From assembly GCA_946894095.1 (NCBI GenBank), contig OX335652.1, forward strand, positions 19,057,001 through 19,121,000: a stretch of DNA of 64,000 nucleotides, given 5' to 3'. How positions within the stretch are numbered: position 1 is the first letter of the stretch; each line of letters opens with the position of its first letter. The translations under genes were made by a program, and so were the position numbers. The notes under the pieces are model-generated. The model worked only from the letters and a program-made list of their open reading frames with translations. It was not told the origin of the DNA and searched no databases. Source of the stretch: Incurvaria masculella (Eukaryota; Arthropoda; Insecta; Lepidoptera; Incurvariidae). Below, piece after piece: positions 25,801 to 33,295 of the stretch.

Positions 25801-27546
25801 CGCCCTAATAACGATACATTTAAGGCTGAAATTGCTACGAATCGATATTTGCTACAATTTCGAGAGGCCACCTTACGCTAATTGAGACGGTCGAAACGTC
25901 ACGTGCGAGTATACGCTTTAATTGTATGACGATAAGGGCGCTTATCGTATGAAATATTTTTGGATTATATGATATGCATGGTTTTCTTTTTTTGTTAAAT
26001 AAAGATCATAACATTATACGTTGTGACTATTATACGTTATGCATGGAGAAATAAGTAATTTTATATTTTGGACTTCTTCATGCACTACGTATAAGATTAT
26101 ACGATCTGCCGATTATACGTTGTGCATGATTTTAAAATTTTGTTAAAATATGACATTATACGATCTGCATATTAGACGTTCTGCCGTTCCCCCGAGTGTC
26201 GATGTGGTAGTGACGAGTAATAATAGAAGTCAAAGCAACGCTGTTTTTACAGATATCCCCCTCGGAGATTGAAGCGGTGATCCGCCAGGTTGATGGAGTG
26301 CTCGATGTGGTAGTGACGAGTAATAATAGAAGTCAAAGCAAGGCTATTTTTACAGATATCCCCCTCGGAGATTGAAGCGGTGATCCGCCAGGTTGATGGA
26401 GTGCTCGATGTGGTAGTGACGAGTAATAATAGAAGTCAAAGCAAGGCTGTTTTTACAGATATCCCCCTCGGAGATTGAAGCGGTGATCCGTCAGGTTGAT
26501 GGAGTGCTCGATGTGGTAGTGACGAGTAATAATAGAAGTCAAAGCAAGGCTGTTTTTACAGATATCCCCCTCGGAGATTGAAGCGGTGATCCGCCAGGTT
26601 GATGGAGTGCTCGATGTGGTAGTGACGAGTAATAATAGAAGTCAAAGCAAGGCTGTTTTTACAGATATCCCCCTCGGAGATTGAAGCGGTGATCCGCCAG
26701 GTTGATAGAGTGCTCGATGTGGTAGTGACGAGTAATAATAGAAGTCAAAGCAACGCTGTTTTTACAGATATCCCCCTCGGAGATTGAAGCGGTGATCCGC
26801 CAGGTTGATAGAGTGCTCGATGTGGTAGTGACGAGTAATAATAGAAGTCAAAGCAACGCTGTTTTTACAGATATCCCCCTCGGAGATTGAAGCGGTGATC
26901 CGCCAGGTTGATGGAGTGCTCGATGTGGTAGTGACGAGTGTGGACAGCCCTGATGGAGAAGGAGATTTGCCAGTGGCAGTGGTCGTCCGAGCGCCAGGAC
27001 ATCCAGTCAGCGCAACGCATATCAAAGAGCATGTAAAAGGTAAGCCTATTCTTGTAACTGGTGAAAAGATCATCGGAGTAGTCGTATGCCGTTCACTGGG
27101 CCTGTTTTGTGCTTCTTCAGTTGTCTCAGTCAGAATGAATGCGCTGACAATAATTTAATTATAGTGCATACAGAAACCTGTTGCAAATATAGCTGTGCCT
27201 TGTGCACAGGCAAGAAAGTTCATTGCAGACAAGCAATTGGAGTCCTAAGACTTGCTTTTGATATAATCTTAAATTTCGTTTCGACATAGGTGGACTAAAC
27301 ATATTTTAGACTAAACTGATTGTAGTATTGTGATAAAAAGAACCTAAAGAAAATATTACTCTGAGACTGATTATTACGAAAAAGGTGAACATACTCAAGA
27401 AGTTTCTTCTTATTCCAGAGAAACTGTCAATTATGAAGCATCTCCGTGGCGGAGTAGTGTTCCTGGAACGATTGCCGTTTACACCGACCGCCAAAGTCGA
27501 CCGGCGGGAGATTAAGCGGATGGTTTCGATAACTACACTAGAATGA
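10633..27546 (+). CDS. Acyl-CoA synthetase, luciferase / 4-coumarate-CoA ligase-like (11 coding exons)
   Basis: Predicted ANL-superfamily enzyme that activates a carboxylic acid with ATP and transfers it to CoA; the substrate is unknown. Coding exons are 10633-10800, 13731-13938, 17991-18183, 19574-19696, 21024-21201, 22773-22907, 23599-23724, 24062-24142, 24832-25008, 26871-27039 and 27419-27546. Joined they total 1686 nt and give 561 residues with no internal stop, a normal length for the family. Motifs in order: P-loop STSGSTGLSK (205-214), HGMTE (346-350), GWLRTGD with the ribose-binding Asp (421-427), hinge Arg/Lys (442, 448), LRGGV (528-532) and TAKVDRRE with the adenylation Lys (545). 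The C-terminus ends TTLE, so no SKL-type peroxisomal signal is seen. The ATG is the first in frame, in a GATATCATGG context. Oddities: about 10 extra residues in the hinge loop, and Val where the P-loop normally has Gly after its Lys. Family assignment is firm; intactness in vivo and substrate are inference. Confidence 0.93.
10801..13346 (+). other. Intron 1 sequence without coding content
   Basis: AT-rich, donor GTACTG at 10801. Apart from a MITE scrap (11794) and an imperfect palindrome around 12355-12430 (AAAACACTTACTAGTGTTTT), nothing is recognised. Confidence 0.55.
11794..11830 (+). repeat. Fragment of the 63031-63380 MITE (intron 1)
   Basis: GAGTTACCTAAATTTGGCG and TTACGCCGAACCG match one terminal repeat. 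Confidence 0.55.
13347..13584 (+). repeat. Family A repeat lacking the microsatellite (intron 1)
   Basis: Starts CCGGCCAATTGCGAG and ends ACGGAACCCT. GAGATACAG joins straight to GGTTCCGTTTTC, so the (CGGA)n block and flanks are deleted. It ends next to a reversed fragment of the GGAGGAGGTT repeat (13585-13636), about 150 bp before exon 2. Confidence 0.85.
13731..13938 (+). CDS. Synthetase exon 2 (residues 57-126)
   Basis: Acceptor AAAATTTCAG, donor ACTG|GTACGT, ending in phase 1. It encodes the first Rossmann-like segment, with VDAVSGEMETNESVLRRTVR and then GLKVGDVVAVMGPHHLDL. These match the 'IDGxTGE' and 'GDVVAxMxxNH' blocks of the family. Its GC content is clearly above that of the flanking introns. 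Confidence 0.92.
14100..14800. repeat. Cluster of tRNA-related SINE fragments (intron 2)
   Basis: On the - strand, 14100-14180 has TGGCGAAATTGG and GCTGGTTCGGGTCCAGC, a perfect T-arm. On the - strand, 14400-14475 has TAGCTTAGCGG and ATTCGAATCCTGC. On the + strand, 14700-14750 has CAGGTTCAGATCTTGC. A body piece, CGTCTGATACCAAATACG near 14330, recurs inverted near 14650 and again around 35930. These are pol III-derived repeats in several orientations, all decayed. Confidence 0.6.
15609..15854 (-). mobile_element. 5S-type SINE (family B), internally deleted
   Basis: Body and 5' end (CACCACTAGGCTACCGAGGCTGAC) are present, but the stretch holding most of the 5S-like head is missing. Located in intron 2. 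Confidence 0.8.
15862..15970 (+). repeat. Interspersed repeat (TTTATTCATCATCC type), fragment (intron 2)
   Basis: TGTTTATTCATCATCCCTGG through CAGCGAAGAAGAACTGGCAA, then loses similarity. Confidence 0.62.
15996..16270 (-). mobile_element. 5S-type SINE (family B), diverged
   Basis: Reverse copy with ATTAGCCTGATGGACCACAC, CCATGCCAGGACC, GGTCACCCATCAAGAACCC and ACTAGGCTACCGAAGTTGAC. Old copy in intron 2. Confidence 0.78.
16484..16658. mobile_element. Probable MITE (intron 2)
   Basis: AGGCCTACTCC..TTTCAAAGCGATTTTC is mirrored by GTCGCTTTGAAATCGC..CTAATAGGCCTACA. Imperfect. Confidence 0.45.
17104..17331. mobile_element. Probable MITE (intron 2)
   Basis: Left TGATTTTTCAATAGTCAGATA is roughly mirrored by TATCTGAGGATTGAAATATC at the right. 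Diverged arms, so only moderately supported. Confidence 0.45.
17991..18183 (+). CDS. Synthetase exon 3 (residues 126-190)
   Basis: Acceptor TTGTTTTAG, donor CAG|GTGAGG. The split codon with exon 2 gives Asp126, followed by DLRDNLKASEAKIVFCQ, which is the 'DELRHQLxxSxAKxIF' region of the family. It ends in phase 2. This exon is the least conserved part of the enzyme. Confidence 0.88.
18683..18993 (-). repeat. Family A repeat (intron 3)
   Basis: Full reverse copy with an expanded (GTCC) block of about ten units, ending CTTGGCCGG before a T-run. Confidence 0.88.
19121..19245. mobile_element. ~125-bp hairpin MITE (intron 3)
   Basis: Inverted arms of about 35 bp: ATATCTTCAACAAAATGTAT..GGCGCCATTATCT and its complement. 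Non-coding. Confidence 0.65.
19574..19696 (+). CDS. Synthetase exon 4 with ATP-binding P-loop (residues 190-231)
   Basis: Acceptor ACATTGCAG, donor ACG|GTAAGA. It carries the phosphate-binding motif STSGSTGLSK (205-214), followed by VAMLTHANV. Most relatives read PKGVMLTH here, so the small Gly after the Lys is replaced by Val. This is the strongest family signature in the gene. Confidence 0.95.
19946..20100 (-). repeat. LINE 3' tail ending in (CAAT)n (intron 4)
   Basis: On the + strand GATTGATTGATTG is followed by AAAATTATTTATTACGCCAC, AACAATTTACAAAAGAAAG and CTCGAAGAGATTTCTTCCAG. The copy at 48890 shares all of this. The microsatellite end and 5' variability suggest a LINE 3' UTR on the - strand. 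Confidence 0.62.
21024..21201 (+). CDS. Synthetase exon 5 (residues 231-290)
   Basis: Acceptor TTATTTTCAG, donor AAA|GTACGT, ending in phase 0. It contains YLVLSPLQWQTAM, which aligns with the luciferase segment VVPFHHGFGM. The His pair used by beetle luciferase is therefore absent, as expected for a non-luminous synthetase. It then runs through SEKLTPDFIIDIINTYK. Confidence 0.9.
21723..21810. repeat. AT-rich imperfect palindrome (intron 5)
   Basis: AGCAATAAATGAATAAGTTC at the left mirrors TTGTTCATTCATTGCT at the right; ACTTATTCATAAG-type units repeat in between. Confidence 0.6.
21900..22382. mobile_element. Family D MITE (intron 5)
   Basis: Same long terminal repeats and middle segment (GAACAAATCTTTGGTTG.., AGGTTACAGATATAAC) as 51211-51760, with a shorter centre. 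Confidence 0.78.
22773..22907 (+). CDS. Synthetase exon 6 (residues 291-335)
   Basis: Acceptor TGATTTCAG, donor CAG|GTAAAA, phase 0 at both ends. It encodes PNCAVVSPTLSKLLL and WWIGGCHTPKE, matching the 'xxxxVPPxxxxLL' and 'xxGGAPLxxE' blocks before the adenine-binding motif. Confidence 0.9.
23599..23724 (+). CDS. Synthetase exon 7 with GMTE motif (residues 336-377)
   Basis: Acceptor ATATTTGCAG, donor AAG|GTGATA, phase 0 at both ends. It carries GNIHGMTE (343-350), the adenylate-binding motif usually written QGYGMTE, then GSLGTPL, equivalent to 'GSVGxPxP'. The Tyr before Gly is His here. Confidence 0.93.
24062..24142 (+). CDS. Synthetase exon 8 (residues 378-404)
   Basis: Acceptor TTTTTTCAG, donor AAG|GTAACT, phase 0 at both ends. 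It encodes a short segment including GIGEVGELWVKGDSVFKG across the junction with exon 9, matching the family block 'GPGExGElxxrGpxvmkGY'. Confidence 0.92.
24220..24405 (+). repeat. Family B SINE 3' fragment (intron 8)
   Basis: Holds CACTAGGTAGTAG, TTGGTACCATCG, GAAGGTCCTGGCAAGGCACC and the tail ATGTCCAGTTACGTAA. The head is absent and the body has deletions. Confidence 0.7.
24832..25008 (+). CDS. Synthetase exon 9 with GWLRTGD and hinge (residues 405-463)
   Basis: Acceptor GTGTTTCCAG, donor TCT|GTAAGT, phase 0 at both ends. GYMNNPAAT leads to GWLRTGD (Asp427) and then GYFYFVERLKLLLK with hinge Arg442 and Lys448. In relatives the next residues are a short loop ending in SPxE(I/L)E. Here 17 residues separate Lys448 from that Pro instead of 7, and the usual Gly and Gln of the loop are not recognisable. 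Confidence 0.92.
25463..26939 (+). repeat. 103-bp tandem array, 8 units, duplicating the exon 10 acceptor
   Basis: Each unit is about 34 bp of intron 9 (AATAATAGAAGTCAAAGCAA..TTTTTACAG) plus the first 69 bp of exon 10. Exon-like starts are at 25497, 26253, 26356, 26459, 26562, 26665, 26768 and 26871, exactly 103 bp apart from the second on. Units differ at only a few positions: AACGCTG versus AAGGCTG, one CCGTCAGG, and GATAGAG in two. The first unit is interrupted after 52 exon-like bases. Reading from one unit into the next shifts frame and meets TGA, so only the last acceptor gives full-length protein. Confidence 0.95.
25550..26198. mobile_element. 649-bp inverted-repeat element inserted in the first exon 10 unit
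   Basis: The unit is broken between GTGCTCGA and TCGATGTGG, giving a possible TCGA target duplication. The two ends form imperfect inverted repeats of about 42 bp, starting CTCGAG and CTCGGG, with ACGTATAAT-type blocks at matching spacing. The left half has many ACGTATAATA motifs and the right half their complements, typical of subterminal transposase sites. No coding sequence is seen. It is probably a non-autonomous DNA transposon; the exact termini are uncertain. Confidence 0.7.
26871..27039 (+). CDS. Synthetase exon 10 (residues 464-520), last unit of a tandem array
   Basis: Acceptor GTTTTTACAG, donor AAAAG|GTAAGC, ending in phase 1. It encodes ISPSEIEAVIRQVDGVLDVV and continues through a C-terminal subdomain segment (PVAVVV). 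Its first 69 bp are repeated in seven upstream units, but only this unit continues into the rest of the exon and a normal donor. Splicing to this acceptor is therefore required for the full enzyme. Confidence 0.9.
27419..27546 (+). CDS. Synthetase exon 11, C-terminus (residues 520-561 and stop)
   Basis: Acceptor TTATTCCAG; the first two bases complete Glu520 and the TGA is at 27544-27546. It encodes KHLRGGVVFLERLPFTPTAK with the catalytic C-terminal lysine, then VDRREIKRMV. The relatives' TGKVDR is TAKVDR here. An AATAAA at 27815-27820 is one possible polyadenylation signal, but it lies in retroelement sequence. Confidence 0.92.
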
Positions 27547-27737
27547 ACATATTTGTACAGAATCCCTTATCTCCGTTAAAAACTGTGCTTAATTTATTTA
27601 TATTTAGTTATATCACAAGATGGCGGCCTTACAAATGCGAAACAAAATTTTAGGCATTAGTCTACTAAAAAAATCAGAATAACTGATTAGAACACAAAAT
27701 TATCTTGTTTATATTATAATTATATTGTTCAATTAAG

Positions 27738-27868
27738 CTTGGTGTTCCACAGGGTTCTGTGCTATCACCAACGCTATTCATACTATTTATAAACAACCTT
27801 CTTACGTTACTTAAAATAAATCTTTTTCGCTGATGACATCATTATTTATGAAAGTATAGATTTTAGGT
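27738..27868 (+). pseudogene. Non-LTR reverse transcriptase fragment
   Basis: LGVPQGSVLSPTLFILFINN (27738-27797) is RT motif B. After a frame change FADDIIIY (about 27825-27850) gives the catalytic motif C. It starts and ends abruptly, so it is a short remnant just 190 bp after the synthetase stop codon. Confidence 0.82.
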
Positions 27869-29203
27869 GTTCAAGCTGAACCACTACGAAGTTAACGTTG
27901 CATAAACGAAAGCTTGCATTTTTTAATGGGTTATTTATTGAGAGAAAACATTATTCATGACAGAAAAAAAAACAACAAGGAATTAAATTATAAACGGACA
28001 ATTTCATCAATTTCAACAAACGTTTTGGAGTGTCAATCACCCGATGATTTTCGTTACAGCTAACCCAGGCTTGAACTTACTCTATTAAGACTGAACTATG
28101 ACCTATTCCCTCTCCAAGCAACCTTTAACAGTAGCCTCCTCAGTATCTTCAGCTCGTAGCTGCCAAGCATGTTTCCCTTCATGGAGTTGAAGGTGCAAAG
28201 CACCGCTCCGCTATGAGAAATTGGGCATTTTTTACCGATATCGATATTTGTTCACTGGTATCTCTTACTGCTATATACAATTATCCGCCTAGAAACCGGC
28301 ATGGCACCTCGCGCTCAAGGTGAAATTGACAGTGTCTATTTTCCGCTTAGACGATGTCGTCTGTATAGTCCATTTTGAAAAAAATCTGGGAATTATATCA
28401 ATGATAATAAATTGTTTAGAGACGAGTGATAATAACAAAAAAGTCCCCAATGTATAAAAAAAATATTGTATTTGCATCTGTACTCACAACTCATACTCGT
28501 GGTGTCGAATCACAAACCACAGAGATAACGTTAAAACATTTTAATCCTTAAATACTTGCCATTTGAATAAAATATGGTAATCGCCGCATGATCGAGAAAC
28601 ATTTTCACTTTAGCATATCCATGGCAAGATTGATTGTTTGTATTGTAAAAATAAAAGCTTTTGAAATGCTATCCCATTCAATTCGTTGTTAATTGAAGCA
28701 AACTAGGAATTCACGAAAACCTGAAACAAATATGAATAGCCAAGACAAAAGAGAAGACAATTTCAAGCTAATCACAGATCAAACGTATGTGCGGCGGCGG
28801 TAATTTAGATTTGCACATTAATAGCATTTAACTGATTCAACATCCTAAATCTGTTAACGAACGCCCACTGGGAGTAAGATCTCAGCTCTCTGGCCATTTA
28901 GTGTAATAAATGAATCCATTCTCAGAATTATCAAGCAGTTTTGGGATATGATGTATTGTGGGTTTTACATTATGGGGCTATTGGCCGACAATCGTCTCGG
29001 TTACCATGTATGTCTCGTGAAACAAACTTTTTTTCAAATAATGTAATCGTGTTGAAAGTACAAGGTTGTAGTTTGGGGGAAATATTTCTGCATTTGACTA
29101 TTCACCGACTTAAGTGGTTTTTTGTAGGGATGATGTAAATATTTAAATAACTGAGATTTTCAACATTGATATTTACAGACTTCCTAGTATTTTTTAATAA
29201 AAA

Positions 29204-29489
29204 CCGGCCAAGTGCGAGTCGGACTCGCACACGAAGGGTTCCGTAACATCGTACAAGATTTATCACAAAAAATCACGTTTTTCGTAAGGGCCCCGTTTAA
29301 TTTTAATTATATTTTAATGTTACCGTTATGTTTTTCTTAAATCGACAAAATAAATACACACTCTGTGAAAATTTCAGCTGCCTACCTATTACGGTTCATG
29401 AGATACAGCCCTGTGACAGCCAGACGGACGGACCCACGGACGGACTGCAGAGGCTTAGTAATAGGGTTCCGTTGGCACCCTTTGGGTGG
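29204..29489 (+). repeat. Family A repeat, 3' end broken
   Basis: Starts at CCGGCC after an A-run. The final hairpin is lost: CCCTTTGGGTGG passes into unrelated sequence instead of ACGGAACCC. Confidence 0.85.
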
Positions 29490-29990
29490 CAAACTGCTAG
29501 GACTGTGTCACACATAAGGTATGACTCAGAACATGCCACCACAGAATACAAACATGATGACCAATGTTCGTTTAATATAGAATCGAACGTGAAGCGCCAG
29601 CCCACGCGGTCACAACTACAATACCGATAAACGGTTGTAAACATAAGAATGTAATTAAATTAATATGTAGATCGTGTTTTGCTAATCGATTCTAGTTTCG
29701 ATCGAACGCAGTTTTTATTATTAAAATATCTTTATCTTGTGAGAACTTGAGTAGCCGATTATTATTATCGGTTTTATTTTTGCAAATTTTGACATATTTT
29801 TTTATTATTAGTGCATACGTTTTGAACCATTACATAAAACATTTATGGAGCTGAAGCGGAATTAACTGCATAATATGTCATTGCAATTTGGGCGGCTGGT
29901 AGTTCAGGGGCGCGGGAACTTGGTTCTCATGCAGGTCACAATCCCCGCCCGTTCGTGCACCACTTCCTATTTCTCTCATTTCGACACGAG

Positions 29991-30377
29991 TTTTTTTTTA
30001 TGTGACTGGACATGGATGGCTAATACCACAAGTTCTGTCATGGTATTAGCCCAACACACCACATGGGAACTAGGTGCCATGCCAGGACCTTCCTTATATT
30101 GCAAGGCTACATTGAACTGGATGTAAAACACGGACAATTTTCATTGCCGCTTCGACCATCGTTCATCCAATGCGATGGTACCAACCCGGGCGGGATAAAC
30201 CCTACCACCTAGTAAGTAAGGAAGGGGACCTACAGCTTAACGTGGAATCCAAACCACGGCCAGCCTCTCGCAACGGTCGAATGGTCACCCATCCAAGACC
30301 AGACCGGACCCAGCGTTGCTTAACTTCGGAGAGCGATCGCCGAAGTGTCGCGCCACTGGGCCACTGAGGCTGACAAA
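29991..30377 (-). mobile_element. 5S-rRNA-derived SINE, full length (family B)
   Basis: Reverse-strand full copy with poly(A) tail (T-run at 29991) and the 5S-like head near 30283-30340. Flanks CACGAG and CACGAG on the two sides look like a 6-bp target-site duplication. Very similar to the copy at 52476. Confidence 0.9.
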
Positions 30378-30746
30378 ACCACGAGTGCCGAATGTCACAT
30401 AACAATCAAGAACCAAGTGAGAAAAATACAAGACAAATAATAGGATTTTGTTTTGTGAAATTTTATTCACTTTTAAGTTATACAAAGACAGGCTCGCGAG
30501 GTCGACTTCGCTTTTTTATCCCGTATATTTATGACTAGTTTTCTAATTTCTATATACAGGTGTCGTAATGGCCAGTACATTAAATTTAAGAAATGATTAT
30601 TTAGATTGAAACAAACAATAAAATTTAATAACTTTTTGCTGAATATCCCCTGAATAAAAAGTTAGACTTTCCATACAAAGTAATTCAATAATGTATGCAA
30701 AAAGAATCGAATGTTCCAAAAGAACGTGAGAACGTTGTTTCTGCTT

Positions 30747-30842
30747 GGACATGGATGGCTATTATCACACCTACTGTTATGAATTTAGCCGAATACGCCA
30801 CGTGGGATCTAGCTTCCATGCCAAGACCTTCCTAATGCATGG
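30747..30842 (-). repeat. Family B SINE 3' fragment
   Basis: Contains TTGGACATGGATGGCTATTA, CACGTGGGATCTAG and CATGCCAAGACCTTCC, the reverse of the SINE tail. Confidence 0.7.
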
Positions 30843-30983
30843 TTACAACGTCGCATCAAATTAAACTAGACAAAAACATAAATTTAAAAAATGTATGTCT
30901 CGGTAACTACACACTTTAGAGAAAAAAATATTAAAAAAATGATTGAAATATTAAAAACGACATTACCGTTATCTCATTAATTT

Positions 30984-31150
30984 GAGTTTCAGCGACATCT
31001 ACATTGAAGTATTGTAATCAGATTTTGAAAATAATTATTATAATTATAATTAAATAATCCTGCCTTGGACGAATGTCACGATCAATACTTGTTCAGAATA
31101 TTTTTAAAATCTGATTACAACGCTGCAATGTAGATGTCGCTGAATCTCTT
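30984..31150. mobile_element. ~165-bp MITE with 7-8 bp target duplication
   Basis: Terminal repeats TTCAGCGACATCTACATTG and complement, continuing to TTGTAATCAGATTTT. Flanks ATTAATTT and ATTAATTC fit a 7-8 bp target duplication, as in hAT-type elements. A fragment of the family is at 14776-14826. Confidence 0.72.
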
Positions 31151-31662
31151 ATTAATTCAAAGTATTTGCCAATTGCAAACAGTATTTTGTTAAAATTCAT
31201 AGGTCTTTAAAAACTGTATGAATATTTGTTTAAAAAAATTTTTGTTCTTTAACTCGTATTCGATCATAAAAAAAACAACATTTTATCTAGGGGAAAACAA
31301 ACGCGCACCTATTTTTTTATAGAAATATAAAATTTTAAAGCGTATTAGAATTTAGTTTAATATTCACAGAGGAATAAAACAACTTACAGAAAAACATTTT
31401 CAAAGAAGCTCACTCGTTCCTGGTAAGAAATTATCGGCTAAACTTTTTAACTCGAGAAAGCGGAAACCTGTAATCTCGGTAAATGGCCAGGTCACAGACA
31501 AAGGGGTGACATTAGGACCGTTATTTAAATCGCCACTTTAATATAGCCTCCACAAAAAGCTACACTTAGGACTCCGGCCTAGCTTAACAGGAAAATGAGC
31601 ATTTTATTATAAATCAAAGATGAGGCTCAATGGCCTGTTATTTTTAACCGACTTTAAAAAAA

Positions 31663-31946
31663 CCGACCAAGTGCGAGTCGGACTCGCACACGTAGGGTTC
31701 CGTACCATCGTACAACGTTTAACACAAAAATCAAGTTTTTTGTATGGGCCCCCTCTTTAATATTAATTATTTTTTAATTTTACCTATTTGTTGTTATGGC
31801 CGCAAAATAAATACACACTCTGTGAAAATTAAAGCTGCCTAGCTATTACGGTTCATGAGATACAGCCCTATGACGGACGGACGGACGGACGGACAACGTA
31901 GACTTAGTAATAGGGTTCCGTTGGCACCCTTTGGGTACGGAACCCT
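31663..31946 (+). repeat. Family A repeat inserted in a GGAGGAGGTT-type repeat
   Basis: Full copy. The left flank reads AACCGACTTTAAAAAAA and the right flank AAAAAAAGGAGGAGGTTCTC, which together form the continuous sequence of the repeat seen at 61657. The host repeat was therefore cut in its A-run. Confidence 0.87.
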
Positions 31947-33295
31947 AAAAAAAGGAGGAGGTTCTCAATTTGTCGGTATCTTTTTTTTTATGTAAACAGC
32001 GCTTCATTTTGCAAATTAATCAATGCCGCGTTAAAAATGAAAGTAAAATATATGTATGATCTCTTACAATTTAGCTTTACTAATAAGTCTTCGATATTTA
32101 CTATATTTATATTTAACGTATATTTATTATACATTATTATATTATTTACAACCTGCTATACTTCTTGCGTCCACCCCCAAAAAATCCCATAGTAATATTG
32201 CGTCCACCGACTTATGGCGTCCGGTATACGGACGCAAGATTATTTGCACCCAAAATCAACACTATTCATTAGCTATAAGCATGTAGTGCCTATAGTAAAA
32301 AAATCGTTTGGACGCAATTTCTCCTCCGGAGTGCCTGGACGAGCATATTCTAGTTCACCGATTGGCCACTAGAGGCGCTGCATCGCTGTATATTTTTTGG
32401 GTGTATATTTTTGTACATTTCGCCGATAATCCTGCTTCCATCGATAAAATTGCGTCCGCCGTTAAATATTCTGCAACGTTGCCACATAGGGCATCATTTA
32501 GTCGGAGGGAACGACGAACGAGGCGACGTTGCTGTTCGGTGCGTCTCGTGTTATTTTTTCATTCTGCTGGTGGCATGCTGGTGGACTTCGCGGACGCAGC
32601 AGTGCCCTATAAATGAATGGAAGCGGAAGTACATGCATGTCGGATTATGATATTATATATATATACTATATATATTATATACTATATTTATCGTGCCATT
32701 TCGACCCACCTATACTAACACGATCAAATGAAACTTGAGGAATAGACCTATGGTGATTTAGCTTTAAGTAAAGTTAAGTAGGTACCTACATGCATTTTAT
32801 GCTACATTTTGAGAAGCTTCTGGCATGGTAATATGGTGTTTATTTAATTGAAAAGCGCAGCATGTGGTGCACGTCAAACTTTCAACAAGGAGGTGCTCGG
32901 CGAGGCCCATGGGCTTTCTAACTTTCACGGAGGCTGCGAAAAAAAAGAACCGTCTAAAATAAATGACGAGTCGAAGTATGCTTGTGCACCTATAGTTTGT
33001 CGTACAAAAGAAAAATTGGCAAAAAAGTCCGTGTAAAAGGTCATTTTGGCATATGTGCAACAATACTAAAATTATTGAGGGGTTGGGGGGTGTAAAGGTA
33101 TCTCTGTTCAGTTTTTCGTGAATAATTCGAAAACTACGGCCTATCCCAAAAAATCCTCTTTGATACTAGCAAAAAAGTATATATTACCTTTTTCTACACA
33201 CTTTTTCGCTGGAATCAATACTTAAAGAGTTATAGAGGGAGAAAAATAGACAATACAAAAAAATAAAAATCCCTCCCACCCATCAGCTAACGTTC

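Noticed and set aside
25463..26939. CRISPR-like regular array
   Set aside because: Units are contiguous 103-bp copies of exon-intron sequence without unique spacers, in a eukaryotic gene.
30170..30485. Frames in the 5S-type SINE (also 52483-52834)
   Set aside because: Both strands are open by chance within a SINE; identical peptides arise at both copies.
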